Virus record (IMG/VR): IMGVR_UViG_3300034200_001443
Span: 62,001-126,000 of that record
Direction: 5' to 3' (one strand)
Source: a virus
DNA: 64,000 nt
Part shown: positions 16,470 through 23,779 of the stretch, piece by piece
Numbering within the stretch: position 1 is the first letter of the stretch
How the letters are laid out: every line of letters starts with the position of its first letter
Translations under genes and position numbers: made by a program
The notes under the pieces: model-generated
The model's input: the letters and a program-made list of their open reading frames with translations, nothing else
Database searches by the model: none
Told to the model about the DNA's origin: nothing

Positions 16470-16496
16470 AGCCCCCCAAGAAATTGGGGGGTTATT
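16470..16496 (+). terminator. Intrinsic terminator
   Basis: AGCCCCCCAA and TTGGGGGGTT form the stem, followed by ATTTTTA. Ends the ArdA-like unit and lies against the converging proteasome-like gene. Confidence 0.8.
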
Positions 16497-16497
16497 T

Positions 16498-17067
16498 TTA
16501 TTCTCGGTATTGAGTTAAGAGGTAAAAAGGCTCGGCAGTTTTATTATCAAACTTTGAAGATACGGCGAGCGCAGTTTTAATTCCTGATCTTGCATTAGTT
16601 AAAGTTCTTTTCTTTCCTTCTGATAAAGCATTAAGAACACCTAAAGCATAAGCTGAACCTGAACCTACCGCATAAGCCCCGACAGTATCGTGACACCAAG
16701 AGAAGTCTTCGCCTATCTCATAAACAGTTCCATTAACTAAAACAATTATTTGGCTTTCGTGTTCCCCGTCCTTTGAGTATGAGGATTCCTCAAAACACTT
16801 CTTAAGTTCAGGGATAAAGACGGCAGTAATAAACTTATCTAGTTTTACCCCTAGAGTCGAAACAGTGCAGACAGGTGGCTTAAAGACATGAGCCAACAAG
16901 TTAATAGCCCGCACATCACCAGCTACTCCAATTATGTAATTTCCATTCTTAAAAACTTTCCCATTATCTTTCGGCAGAATGTAACTACGCCCGTCCTCTT
17001 CTGAAACCCTAGAGTCATAGCCAATAACTGACCAGCCTTCACCCTGAACCGCAGCTATTGTTGTCAC
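16498..17067 (-). CDS. Proteasome beta / HslV-like Ntn hydrolase
   Basis: 189 aa, GTG start at 17067. The protein begins MTTIAAVQ, so removal of Met exposes Thr-1 as in HslV. It has the conserved Asp (IGYDSRVS), the Lys before KVF (NGKVFKNG), a GVAGD turn, and VGSGSAYALGVLNAL near the C-terminus, all typical of beta-type proteasome subunits. No partner ATPase lies beside it. It may degrade host regulators, compete with the host proteasome, or act alone. A second family member sits at 52416-52940. Confidence 0.75.
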   Translation of the reverse strand: MTTIAAVQGEGWSVIGYDSRVSEEDGRSYILPKDNGKVFKNGNYIIGVAGDVRAINLLAHVFKPPVCTVSTLGVKLDKFITAVFIPELKKCFEESSYSKDGEHESQIIVLVNGTVYEIGEDFSWCHDTVGAYAVGSGSAYALGVLNALSEGKKRTLTNARSGIKTALAVSSKFDNKTAEPFYLLTQYRE

Positions 17068-17079
17068 TTCAATCCTTAC

Positions 17080-17325
17080 CTAGTAGTTAAAATTATCCCA
17101 TAATTCATCACGCAAGGCGTATTCATACCTATCGGCAACCATAGAGTTTTTACCCCCTATGTCCTCACTTTCAATAAGTTTATCTAGTGAAAGAACCGCA
17201 GTGTATTCTTCGTCTTCAAACATGATTACTAACTTTGTATCTCCCTCGGCAGGATCATCAACTATAGCCACGACATACGGAGCGTTAGTTCCATTAGAGT
17301 GATAAACCTTTTGCACAATTTCCAT
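17080..17325 (-). CDS. Small hypothetical protein
   Basis: 81 aa, MEIVQKVYHSNGTNAPYVVA; acidic, beta-strand-like N-terminal half and a helical, charged end (YEYALRDELWDNFNY). Twelve nt before the proteasome-like gene and probably co-transcribed with it from a degenerate element-bearing region at 17337-17365. No family recognised. Confidence 0.6.
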   Translation of the reverse strand: MEIVQKVYHSNGTNAPYVVAIVDDPAEGDTKLVIMFEDEEYTAVLSLDKLIESEDIGGKNSMVADRYEYALRDELWDNFNY

Positions 17326-17376
17326 ACTCTAAAGAATAACCGCATCCAGCTTTCCTGATTTTTACCCCCCAAAAAG

Positions 17377-17404
17377 AAACCCCCCACTTTTCGGTGAGGG
17401 GCTT
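17377..17404 (-). terminator. Intrinsic terminator
   Basis: On the minus strand AGCCCCTCACC pairs with GGTGGGGGG-like sequence across a GAAAA loop, then a TTTCTTTTT run. It follows the zinc-ribbon gene at 17416. Confidence 0.75.
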
Positions 17405-17415
17405 AGAGAGTTTTA

Positions 17416-17652
17416 TTATGCTTCTCCCCATAGTTCTTCTAGGGTGTCGGGTTCATAGGGGTCGCCCATTTCTTCCTTCTCCTTTTCGAAAGTCCAAGCG
17501 TGTCCGCACTCGCACTTTACTTCTGAGGATACATTTCCCCAGTCGTCTGTCATAAAGTCTTCTTCCCAAGCCTTACCGCACTCATAGCACTCTACTTCTA
17601 GAGTTACATCTTCGGCGTATATACCTGAGCCCTTCATACTTCCTTCGCTCAT
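17416..17652 (-). CDS. Zinc-ribbon protein
   Basis: 78 aa. VECYECGKAW and VKCECGHAW give a CxxC plus CxC zinc ribbon; the C-terminus is acidic (DPYEPDTLEELWGEA). Likely a small transcription- or DNA-associated protein. Own promoter upstream (17683-17711). Confidence 0.7.
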   Translation of the reverse strand: MSEGSMKGSGIYAEDVTLEVECYECGKAWEEDFMTDDWGNVSSEVKCECGHAWTFEKEKEEMGDPYEPDTLEELWGEA

Positions 17653-17682
17653 TTTCTTTCTCCCTTCTGAGCAAGTGTTTTA

Positions 17683-17711
17683 ATTCTACACTACCTACCT
17701 GACATTTTCAA
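17683..17711 (-). promoter_or_regulatory. Leftward promoter with element variant
   Basis: -35 TTGAAA (rc of 17706-17711), 17-nt spacer with TCAGGTAGGTAGTG, -10 TAGAAT (rc of 17683-17688). Confidence 0.65.
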
Positions 17712-17866
17712 TAGGGACACTTCACCCCTGCTAGGGAGGCAAGGGTAAAGTGCGATAGGCATTGGAATACCTATCTCATCAGGGAGCGATAGGAAGGGAA
17801 TCCGCGCTACTACCTGGACTCCTATTCTAGCACCTACGATTTACCGCAAAAAACTTTTTACCCCTC

Positions 17867-18172
17867 TTAACCATTAAAACAATCAGGACACTCTAACTCT
17901 CTAACCGCACCAGCTACTTCACTATTAACTTTCCCTCTTCCGTAACAAGTCTCGCAATTAGGGTCACCTTCATCTAAGACTCCTATGTGATTACAAACCG
18001 CTTCTACATCCCACCCGTAGTGATGCTTCATTAACGCCTTTGCACTTCTAAGACAAGCGTCTTCATACACTTCGCCCTTTTCTACATCTTCTTCTCTTAC
18101 CGCAACACTTACGATCATAGAGAAATAATCTCCTATAAAGATTACATTCTTCGGTGTAATTAAATTATCCAT
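17867..18172 (-). CDS. Hypothetical protein with DnaJ-like zinc motif
   Basis: 101 aa from ATG 18172, 7 nt after AAGG; an ATG two codons earlier is too close to it. The C-terminus has CETCYGRGKV and LECPDCFNG, a CxxCxGxG/CxxC zinc site like that of DnaJ. The N-terminal 60 residues form an alpha/beta part (VIFIGDYFSMIVSVAVREED). Function unknown; seen often in phage small-gene regions. Confidence 0.65.
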   Translation of the reverse strand: MDNLITPKNVIFIGDYFSMIVSVAVREEDVEKGEVYEDACLRSAKALMKHHYGWDVEAVCNHIGVLDEGDPNCETCYGRGKVNSEVAGAVRELECPDCFNG

Positions 18173-18210
18173 AGACATACCTTACCGCTTTTTACCCCCA
18201 ACAAACAAGA

Positions 18211-18237
18211 AACCCCCGCCATTTCTGACGGGGGCTT
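18211..18237 (-). terminator. Intrinsic terminator
   Basis: Minus-strand AAGCCCCCGTC and GGCGGGGGTT pair around AGAAAT, followed by T-rich sequence. Ends the gene at 18249. Confidence 0.8.
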
Positions 18238-18248
18238 CCTTTAATTTA

Positions 18249-18473
18249 TTACGCTACCGATACCCATTTAACGGCAGTGCTTAATACATTGTCGTAATCG
18301 CCTGACATACTTTCATCAAGATAAGCATTTATTTCTTCCTGAGAAACTCCTGCCTTTCTAAGTGCGTTAGCGACTCGTCCCATAATTGCAACGGCATTTC
18401 CGTCTTCGCCGACAAGTGCTACTTCAATCTCCGCATACTTTGGTGCATCAATCCCTATAAATTCTCTAGCCAT
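18249..18473 (-). CDS. Conserved small actinophage-type protein
   Basis: 74 aa, start after GGAGGGAAAA. Sequence EVALVGEDGNAVAIMGRVAN, then LRKAGVSQEEINAYLDESMSG and NVLSTAVKWVSV. This layout (GEDGNA-IMGRV, AGVS-EE-, SGDYD) recurs in phage proteins that I have seen annotated only as hypothetical. No catalytic residues evident. Confidence 0.65.
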   Translation of the reverse strand: MAREFIGIDAPKYAEIEVALVGEDGNAVAIMGRVANALRKAGVSQEEINAYLDESMSGDYDNVLSTAVKWVSVA

Positions 18474-18503
18474 TTTTCCCTCCTTTCGTCCCTAGTGTCT
18501 TTA

Positions 18504-18671
18504 TTATACTCCCGATAACTCTAATTTCAATTCATTTACAATCTTTTCTGCTTCGTGTGCCGTTAAGTATCTAGCCATAGCCCTGATAACTACAATCGGA
18601 TTAGCTCCTGCTTCCAATACTTCGCCGATCACTTTTCTATTAAACTCATACTTATCCAATTCTTTTTCCAT
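18504..18671 (-). CDS. Small helical hypothetical protein
   Basis: 55 aa, MEKELDKYEFNRKVIGEVLE, ending in EKIVNELKLELSGV. Starts in the GGGGTAAAAATG junction, where TAA is the stop of the 130-aa gene upstream. All-helical prediction. No family recognised. Confidence 0.65.
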   Translation of the reverse strand: MEKELDKYEFNRKVIGEVLEAGANPIVVIRAMARYLTAHEAEKIVNELKLELSGV

Positions 18672-18673
18672 TT

Positions 18674-19066
18674 TTACCCCTCCTCTTCTTCATCTTTAAT
18701 AAGGGTGAATGAGAAACCTGCGCCAGTAGGCTCGTCGTGGCTTGACCGTGTTGCAGTAAGGACTGTGCCTTCGTGCTTAAACCGTAAATTAAAGTCGCCA
18801 TTTATAGTTAGCGTGTTTAATACTTTGTCGAAAGAAACTATGGCTTCTCCACTTCTGTGTTGCCAACCCATATTTCTGCCAGTAATTCTTACGGTGTTCC
18901 AATCAACGCCTACTGCCTTGCGCCAGTTATTCATCATCTCTTTGAACAACCATTTAGAATCTTCCCAGCAATCGAAACAATAATCGCTAGGCGTATCGTC
19001 TTCGTTAGTGCAAGTGCAATCGCTAGTCATTTCTAGCGTAATCTTTTCTTCGGTGTTTATGCTCAT
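18674..19066 (-). CDS. Hypothetical protein with Cys cluster
   Basis: 130 aa, start after GGGAAAGGTAAAACT. Near the N-terminus TSDCTCTNEDDTPSDYCFDC has four cysteines in a zinc-like arrangement; the rest looks beta-rich (ITGRNMGWQHRSGEAIVSFD). Ends in EEEEG with GGG TAA forming the junction to the next gene. No family recognised. Confidence 0.6.
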   Translation of the reverse strand: MSINTEEKITLEMTSDCTCTNEDDTPSDYCFDCWEDSKWLFKEMMNNWRKAVGVDWNTVRITGRNMGWQHRSGEAIVSFDKVLNTLTINGDFNLRFKHEGTVLTATRSSHDEPTGAGFSFTLIKDEEEEG

Positions 19067-19165
19067 AGTTTTACCTTTCCCTAGTTTTTATGAACAAGAT
19101 AATTTTATCATACCTTTATGCAAATAGGGCTCTTTAACTCCGTATTCTTTTTTCCCAGCGTCCAG

Positions 19166-19384
19166 CTAAGAAACAATTACATCATCTAGCCAATAGCCCG
19201 CATACTTTTCTCCGTCTTTCATTTCATCATTGAAACTTTCCGCAAACAAGTCTCCCTCTTCGCTATCTATCCAGTTTTTACCCTCGGCAAGAGTATCGAA
19301 AGAGATATGAGCCCAAACAATTTCTACATCATCATCTTCATTTCTAAGTATTGCTATCGCTTTATACGGCTTATCTATGATCAT
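19166..19384 (-). CDS. Small acidic hypothetical protein
   Basis: 72 aa, MIIDKPYKAIAILRNEDDDV; alternating beta and alpha, very acidic end. Begins in a GGGGGGTAAAAATG junction with the gene at 19387. No family recognised. Confidence 0.6.
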   Translation of the reverse strand: MIIDKPYKAIAILRNEDDDVEIVWAHISFDTLAEGKNWIDSEEGDLFAESFNDEMKDGEKYAGYWLDDVIVS

Positions 19385-19386
19385 TT

Positions 19387-19692
19387 TTACCCCCCGTAGT
19401 CCTCATCTGTTCCATACCCTGCGCTTGCAAGAGTATCTGCGTCCGCTTCTACATCACTCATCTGTGGGATACCTTCGTCCGTTACCCAATAACCTGTTCC
19501 ATCTGCGTTCAGAGTATTTTCCTCAATAGTCCAATCCGCTTCGTCCCAGCGAACTTCGTCCGTCATAATCTTGCCGATTTCATCTATGAACCTCTGCATA
19601 ACCGCTTCGGCTTCTTCCATACTGCTCGCCTTGATTTCTACTATTGAGATAGTTAGGTCTCGCCCCGTTGAGTAATACTTTTCTGCGCTCAT
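19387..19692 (-). CDS. Small acidic hypothetical protein
   Basis: 101 aa from ATG 19692 (MSAEKYYSTGRDL), chosen because it overlaps the stop of the 36-aa gene (TGATG). One alpha/beta half (MEEAEAVMQRFIDEIGKIM), then a long acidic tail ending YGG with GGG TAA as junction. No family recognised. Confidence 0.6.
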   Translation of the reverse strand: MSAEKYYSTGRDLTISIVEIKASSMEEAEAVMQRFIDEIGKIMTDEVRWDEADWTIEENTLNADGTGYWVTDEGIPQMSDVEADADTLASAGYGTDEDYGG

Positions 19693-19802
19693 CACGCTAC
19701 CTCGCAATCGTGTCCGTATGCCCACTCGCTTGCTTCTATTTCATCTAATAAATCAAACACACGCTTACACTCAACGCATCTTGCCTTAGTGCTAATTTTC
19801 AT
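19692..19802 (-). CDS. Very small Cys-containing peptide
   Basis: 36 aa, MKISTKARCVECKRVFDLLD, ending HDCEVA. CxxC plus a later His/Cys could bind zinc. GAGATAAAA precedes the ATG, and the stop overlaps the next start. First gene after the promoter at 19847-19875. Confidence 0.55.
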   Translation of the reverse strand: MKISTKARCVECKRVFDLLDEIEASEWAYGHDCEVA

Positions 19803-19846
19803 TTTTATCTCTTTCCCTAGCCGTTAGCCCCTTGCTAACAATTCTT

Positions 19847-19875
19847 ATTATACACGACCTTCCTGCAATTTCATA
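19847..19875 (-). promoter_or_regulatory. Strong leftward promoter with element variant
   Basis: -10 TATAAT (rc of 19847-19852), 17-nt spacer with GCAGGAAGGTCGTG, weak -35 TATGAA (rc of 19870-19875). Confidence 0.7.
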
Positions 19876-19930
19876 CGATCCCCTGCCGTTTCTTTTTTAC
19901 CCCTCGCCTTTTTACCTTGCCGTAGAAAGC

Positions 19931-19958
19931 AAAAACCCCCTGCTTTCGCAAGGGGCTT
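19931..19958 (-). terminator. Intrinsic terminator
   Basis: Minus-strand AAGCCCCTTGC and GCAGGGGGTT pair around GAAA, followed by TTTT. Ends the gene at 19977. Confidence 0.8.
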
Positions 19959-19976
19959 CTGCCGACTAGGGATTGT

Positions 19977-20411
19977 CTATTTGGTAAGAACAACTGTGAA
20001 AGTGCTTTCCACCTTAGTCTTAGCAAAGACTTCAGGGAAATCCAATTCCAACTTTTTCTTATCTACATCTGTGCGATTACGCTCGGAGATTGTAATTCTC
20101 GTTGCGCCGTTTAGTGTTCCCTTTTTAGCAACGCCGACCCATTTCTCGGTGCTACCAACTAACACTTTTTCCCAACCCATTAGCAAATAAATTGCTTCTG
20201 TGGCTTCTTGCTTTTGCTTTTCCAAATCAGTAATCGCTTCACGCAATCTAACTAATTCGGCAACTGTGGCTTCTGCCTTTTTCTTGTTCTTATCAAGCGA
20301 AATAACTTCACTTGTTGCTACAACTGTTGTTTCATCAACAACTGTCTTGATTGTTTTTCCAGCAACCTTTTTAGTGGTGCTAGTGGTGGTGCTTTTGATA
20401 GTGCTACCCAT
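19977..20411 (-). CDS. Coiled-coil phage protein, possibly recombination-associated
   Basis: 144 aa. A Thr/Lys-rich N-terminus, a coiled coil (VAELVRLREAITDLEKQKQE), then ATRITISERNRTDVDKKKLE and VESTFTVVLTK. Small proteins of this pattern (coiled coil followed by a short beta unit with R-x-D-xx-K-L) are found near phage recombination or YqaJ-type nuclease genes, but no such nuclease is visible here, so the role stays open. Own element-bearing promoter and terminator. Confidence 0.6.
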   Translation of the reverse strand: MGSTIKSTTTSTTKKVAGKTIKTVVDETTVVATSEVISLDKNKKKAEATVAELVRLREAITDLEKQKQEATEAIYLLMGWEKVLVGSTEKWVGVAKKGTLNGATRITISERNRTDVDKKKLELDFPEVFAKTKVESTFTVVLTK

Positions 20412-20466
20412 TTGGATACTTCCTATTCATTTCGTCATTTCCTAGGCGTTGTTGCCTAGTAAAAGA

Positions 20467-20496
20467 ATAATAACCTACTTTCCTGCCTTTCGTCAA
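20467..20496 (-). promoter_or_regulatory. Leftward promoter with GCAGGAAAGTAG element
   Basis: -35 TTGACG (rc of 20491-20496), spacer with GCAGGAAAGTAGG (rc of 20474-20486), -10 TATTAT (rc of 20467-20472). Confidence 0.75.
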
Positions 20497-20520
20497 ATCC
20501 AAACCTATCGTGTCGGGAAA

Positions 20521-20724
20521 TTAGTATCCCTCGGCATAGACTTCCTGTTCCTCGTCATAGAGTCCTGTGTAAATAACTACCTGCCCCTCATTGTCGTATT
20601 CGTGTCCAACCCTTTTGGCTAGGTTATCCACAAGGTATTCGGTAGTAATTGTCCAGCGTGAAATACCAAATCCAATCCCAGCACCGATAATCATCATCAG
20701 TAAAGTGAAACCATTGAAAAACAT
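20521..20724 (-). CDS. Small membrane protein
   Basis: 67 aa: one N-terminal membrane helix (FTLLMMIIGAGIGFGISRW) and a hydrophilic acidic tail with several Tyr. Begins at a GGGGTAAAAATG junction. It could be a membrane-targeted anti-host or superinfection factor; no family recognised. Confidence 0.65.
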   Translation of the reverse strand: MFFNGFTLLMMIIGAGIGFGISRWTITTEYLVDNLAKRVGHEYDNEGQVVIYTGLYDEEQEVYAEGY

Positions 20725-20726
20725 TT

Positions 20727-20984
20727 TTACCCCTTATCCGTATTAGCGACAACTTTTTGTGCGATCTCTACAAAGTCCTCAGCAGCAGAGCTTTGGAAAT
20801 ACCACTCTCCGTTTTCGTAATTCTCTATTACCTCAGACCATTGTTCGTCCGTTAGTGTTAGGTCAGGCTTTTCTCCCCAACCCGAGCCGTATGACTCAAT
20901 AATCTTTTTATCCCAATAAGCGACAATCAACTCGTCCTCGCCGTCATAACTTTTCAATTGTTCTAATAAATCTTTTACTTTCAT
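20727..20984 (-). CDS. Small hypothetical protein
   Basis: 85 aa from ATG 20984 (MKVKDLLEQLKSYDGEDELI); GGGTAAAA directly upstream decides the start over a longer frame. The opening DLLEQLKxYDGEDELIVAYWDKK resembles small phage/plasmid proteins with a conserved L-x-x-Y-x-x-D-x-x-V element. Ends in Gly-stop (GGG TAA), the recurrent junction. Confidence 0.65.
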   Translation of the reverse strand: MKVKDLLEQLKSYDGEDELIVAYWDKKIIESYGSGWGEKPDLTLTDEQWSEVIENYENGEWYFQSSAAEDFVEIAQKVVANTDKG

Positions 20985-21046
20985 TTTTACCCTTCCCCTT
21001 TGGTAAGGCACGCCGTTAGACGTGCCCTATAAGTTGTGTGACGCCG

Positions 21047-21244
21047 TTAGTAAGAGGCTCCTAGTTTGTCAGGATTATTTACTGCATAGTCCATGCCGTC
21101 ATTGTATCCAGCATAATAAAGACTCTCTAGCCGTTCGGCTAAAGCCTTTGTTGCCTTGTCTATGTTAGACATACTCGCCTCAAAATACATTATTTCTTCG
21201 GCTTGTTCTTTTACATCTTTACGAACTTCTTTTTTTGTTCTCAA
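21047..21244 (-). CDS. Small helical hypothetical protein
   Basis: 65 aa if started at TTG 21244, which follows GGGGGGTGATG-TAG-AAAAA (TAG is the stop of the upstream gene); an ATG at 21283 would overlap that gene. Helical and charged (TKKEVRKDVKEQAEEIMYFE), ending YYAGYNDGMDYAVNNPDKL. No family recognised. Confidence 0.55.
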   Translation of the reverse strand: MRTKKEVRKDVKEQAEEIMYFEASMSNIDKATKALAERLESLYYAGYNDGMDYAVNNPDKLGASY

Positions 21245-21249
21245 TTTTT

Positions 21250-21483
21250 CTACATCACCCCCCCGTAAGTTTCTTTCCAACAATTAGGGTGCGTGCCTGT
21301 AAGCATTTGCTCACGCAACGCTTTATCTAAATCAGGGTAAGCCTCTTGAATAAGTCCACCAAGTTGCCTAACCAAAAAACCTTCCATAGGAACTTCTACT
21401 TGCCCGTAATCTCCACACACAAAACATTTTGGAGTTTCCACAATGTAAGTCGTGTTCTTTACCATTTCACCGAAAGCCGTCAT
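21250..21483 (-). CDS. Small Cys/His protein
   Basis: 77 aa. PKCFVCGDYGQVEVP supplies CxxC and GTHPNCWKE supplies His/Cys, a plausible zinc site on a small alpha/beta protein. GAAAGGGAAAAAAA precedes the ATG. The type recurs in actinophage early regions in my recollection. Function unknown. Confidence 0.6.
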   Translation of the reverse strand: MTAFGEMVKNTTYIVETPKCFVCGDYGQVEVPMEGFLVRQLGGLIQEAYPDLDKALREQMLTGTHPNCWKETYGGVM

Positions 21484-21525
21484 TTTTTTCCCTTTCTGTT
21501 CGGTAAGTTTATTGTATCAGATTTA

Positions 21526-21822
21526 CTATTCAATTCCAAGTTCTTGGCGAATAGTGTCTACCGCTTCCATCCACGCTGCTGCTCGGACTTCATTGAGGAC
21601 ATCATCGTTCACGAAAAGTCTGAGAAACTTCAACCATTGTTCGTTTGTAATCTCAACTCCAAGATCAGACTCTACATCTGACTTACACCAGACGCCCCAA
21701 TGAACGAGTTCATTTTCGTCAAACTCTTGCGAAATAAACTCCGCAACTTGACCAGCCGTAAGGAACTCTGCATCTTCTTCTAATTCATCATCATCTATCT
21801 CTATGTCATTTTGATTTGTCAT
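21526..21822 (-). CDS. Acidic hypothetical protein
   Basis: 98 aa. The first 40 residues are strongly acidic (NDIEIDDDELEEDAEF), followed by VAEFISQEFDENELVHWGVW. Acidic, Trp-containing small phage proteins can mimic DNA, which is only a possibility here. ATG overlaps the stop of the HTH gene (ATGA). Confidence 0.6.
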   Translation of the reverse strand: MTNQNDIEIDDDELEEDAEFLTAGQVAEFISQEFDENELVHWGVWCKSDVESDLGVEITNEQWLKFLRLFVNDDVLNEVRAAAWMEAVDTIRQELGIE

Positions 21823-22331
21823 TTTATATCACCCCCTAAAAAACCTTGATTCTTTTTATGGCGAAAGTTCTTTATATTGAAAGTAGTGTGACCCGTAGCC
21901 TCTGCTATTTCACGGGCAGTTATTTTATTGTCGATAGCAAGGATTATTAGTTCTTGCTTTCTTTTTTTCAGGTCGGAATATTGTTTAGAAATAATTTCCA
22001 ACTCGGTGAGAATTTTTACCGCAGTAGTGTCTACTGTTACTGACTTTGGTCTGCCCACTCTAAACTTCTGTGTAGATTTCACCTCACCTTTTTGAGTGAA
22101 ACCAATAGAGTAACTCTGCTTTACTCTTTTATAGCGATTAGTTATTGCTTGACTGCTTTGATAACCTAGAGCAAGAGCAAGTTCTACTGCCGAAACTCCT
22201 CGCTCAATCTCATCTACAATCAGTCTGTCAAACTCTAAAACTTCAACCGCAGCTCTATTACCGCCCCACGCTTTCTTTTGGTCTGGTTTTAGTTCTAGCA
22301 ATCTTTCGATTACCTTCTCGTCTGCTTTCAT
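21819..22331 (-). CDS. DNA-binding protein with helix-turn-helix segments
   Basis: 170 aa. Two HTH-like segments: VSAVELALALGYQSSQAITNRYKRV (about 46-70) and KITAREIAEATGHTTFNIKNFRH (about 135-157), joined by a basic linker (GRPKSV, an AT-hook-like word) and a coiled coil. Likely a phage regulator. GACGAAAGGGG upstream is the recurrent leader. Candidate binder of one of the dispersed operators, untested. Confidence 0.65.
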   Translation of the reverse strand: MKADEKVIERLLELKPDQKKAWGGNRAAVEVLEFDRLIVDEIERGVSAVELALALGYQSSQAITNRYKRVKQSYSIGFTQKGEVKSTQKFRVGRPKSVTVDTTAVKILTELEIISKQYSDLKKRKQELIILAIDNKITAREIAEATGHTTFNIKNFRHKKNQGFLGGDIK

Positions 22332-22376
22332 CAGCGAGATACCCCTTTCGTCATTTGGATAGTTATTATAGCATTT

Positions 22377-22871
22377 TTAGTGGTGGAAATCTGCAATAAC
22401 CGCAAATTGTTTTTTCGGGTCTTTTTCTATTCTTTCCATAAGATAAAAAAGCCCCCCTGTTCCTGCCTCTAAATCCCAGATAGCACTATCGCTATTCCAG
22501 TAATCAGCAATCAAAGTTCCAATCCTTCTTATGTAAAAACCAACCATACCTAAATCAAAGTTATTTATTCTTGGGTCATAACTATCTATAACTTCACCTA
22601 AAGTTTTACCCTCTTTATCGAAAGCAGCTAAACTTTCTTTCATGTGAGTATGGCGATACTCGGAAAAAGTATTTATCCATTTCATAAATACTTCAGGGTC
22701 ATTAGCGTAATTCAGAGCATTAGTAGGTTCATCATCTCCGAACATACCTGTCCAGCGACCACCAACTTCAGACCAATCAGACCAATCTGCTTCTTCTAGT
22801 CTGCTTTCAACTATCCCTATTGCTTCTTGGTGAGTATCTGCCTCAACCAAAAGTAATTGAACACAATGCAT
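22377..22871 (-). CDS. Hypothetical protein
   Basis: 164 aa, start after GAGGGGTAAAAA. Begins MHCVQLLLVEADTHQEAIGI, then SRLEEADWSDWSEVGGRWTG. The VGGRW(T/S)G motif and Asp/Trp-rich neighbourhood recur in phage proteins I know only as hypothetical. No catalytic motif identified. Confidence 0.6.
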   Translation of the reverse strand: MHCVQLLLVEADTHQEAIGIVESRLEEADWSDWSEVGGRWTGMFGDDEPTNALNYANDPEVFMKWINTFSEYRHTHMKESLAAFDKEGKTLGEVIDSYDPRINNFDLGMVGFYIRRIGTLIADYWNSDSAIWDLEAGTGGLFYLMERIEKDPKKQFAVIADFHH

Positions 22872-22916
22872 TTTTTACCCCTCGTCATTTTGTCTTAGGT
22901 CTATTCTACCAAAAAT

Positions 22917-23384
22917 CTACTCCAAATCAAGAACCACGACTTGTCTGCCCTCAACTTGTGGCATTTGATTATTTTCAATCATGCAGACATTTACAAATTG
23001 TTCAATCAGGTATTGGCAAGCATGGTCAAAGGCTTCATCTGCTTGGTGATTGACCATGTCCAAATGCTCTCCGTCAGAACTGTAAACATCAAACCACGAA
23101 TTGTTTTGCCAATCCAATCGGGGATAATTCCCAGAACTTGCTTCTGCTAAAGCTTTATCCGTAAGTAGATCATCAGGGAACTCGCTACTGTTTGTGTAAG
23201 TGCTACCCGTTTCCCTGTCCTCAATCTTGGTATCTCCGTCTACATAAATCGTGACTTCAAAATCTCCTAGTCCTACTTTGCAGACCGCTCCCTTTTCCCA
23301 CCACACGCTTTCTTGGTGGTCGCCGTCAGGTGTGTTTCCATCAAGCCAAAAGAACTCAATCTCGTATTCCCCTGCCGTTGGCAT
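22917..23384 (-). CDS. Hypothetical protein
   Basis: 155 aa, acidic, beta-rich first half (YEIEFFWLDGNTPDGD) with Asn/Ser-rich middle and a helical C-terminal third (AFDHACQYLIEQFVNVC). Starts at a GGGGTAAAAATG junction. No family recognised. Confidence 0.6.
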   Translation of the reverse strand: MPTAGEYEIEFFWLDGNTPDGDHQESVWWEKGAVCKVGLGDFEVTIYVDGDTKIEDRETGSTYTNSSEFPDDLLTDKALAEASSGNYPRLDWQNNSWFDVYSSDGEHLDMVNHQADEAFDHACQYLIEQFVNVCMIENNQMPQVEGRQVVVLDLE

Positions 23385-23386
23385 TT

Positions 23387-23614
23387 TTACCCCTCGTTCA
23401 GTTTTTTCAAGAGCGAGCCTACTTGTTCCGTTGCTTCGTATTCCAAATCCATTTCGATAGGGTCGTCATAATTTAATGTTCTCCACCTGCCCTCATCATG
23501 ATCTACTCCGTCCCATACCGGGCCGTTCTTAAACCATGAACCTAAAGCTTCGTCTGCCGATGCCCATTTTTTTGTTTCCGTATTAAAACAAATTAAGTAA
23601 TGGATTTCTGCCAT
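23387..23614 (-). CDS. Small hypothetical protein
   Basis: 75 aa, MAEIHYLICFNTETKKWASA, ending LLKKLNEG with GGG TAA junction to the next gene. ATG overlaps the preceding stop (TAATG). The Trp-rich middle (GPVWDGVDHDEGRWRTL) is unlike any family I know. Confidence 0.6.
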   Translation of the reverse strand: MAEIHYLICFNTETKKWASADEALGSWFKNGPVWDGVDHDEGRWRTLNYDDPIEMDLEYEATEQVGSLLKKLNEG

Positions 23615-23766
23615 TACAAAATCTCTCTTGCGTCAAAGTTCGCCTTATGAACTAGGTCGCCGTATTCCTCTGCCGTCCAAGCCTCTGCTTGTCGTAGAGC
23701 CTCGTCCTTGCTATCGGCTTCCCATACTGTTCTGATACTTGCCGATACTACAACTTCGTATTTCAT
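23614..23766 (-). CDS. Small hypothetical protein
   Basis: 50 aa, MKYEVVVSASIRTVWEADSK, then EALRQAEAWTAEEYGDLVHK. Beta-beta-alpha pattern. First gene of its unit, preceded by the recurrent leader ATGACGAAAGGG, which here encodes a 6-codon frame whose TGA overlaps this ATG. Confidence 0.6.
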   Translation of the reverse strand: MKYEVVVSASIRTVWEADSKDEALRQAEAWTAEEYGDLVHKANFDAREIL

Positions 23767-23779
23767 TTTTTCCCTTTCG

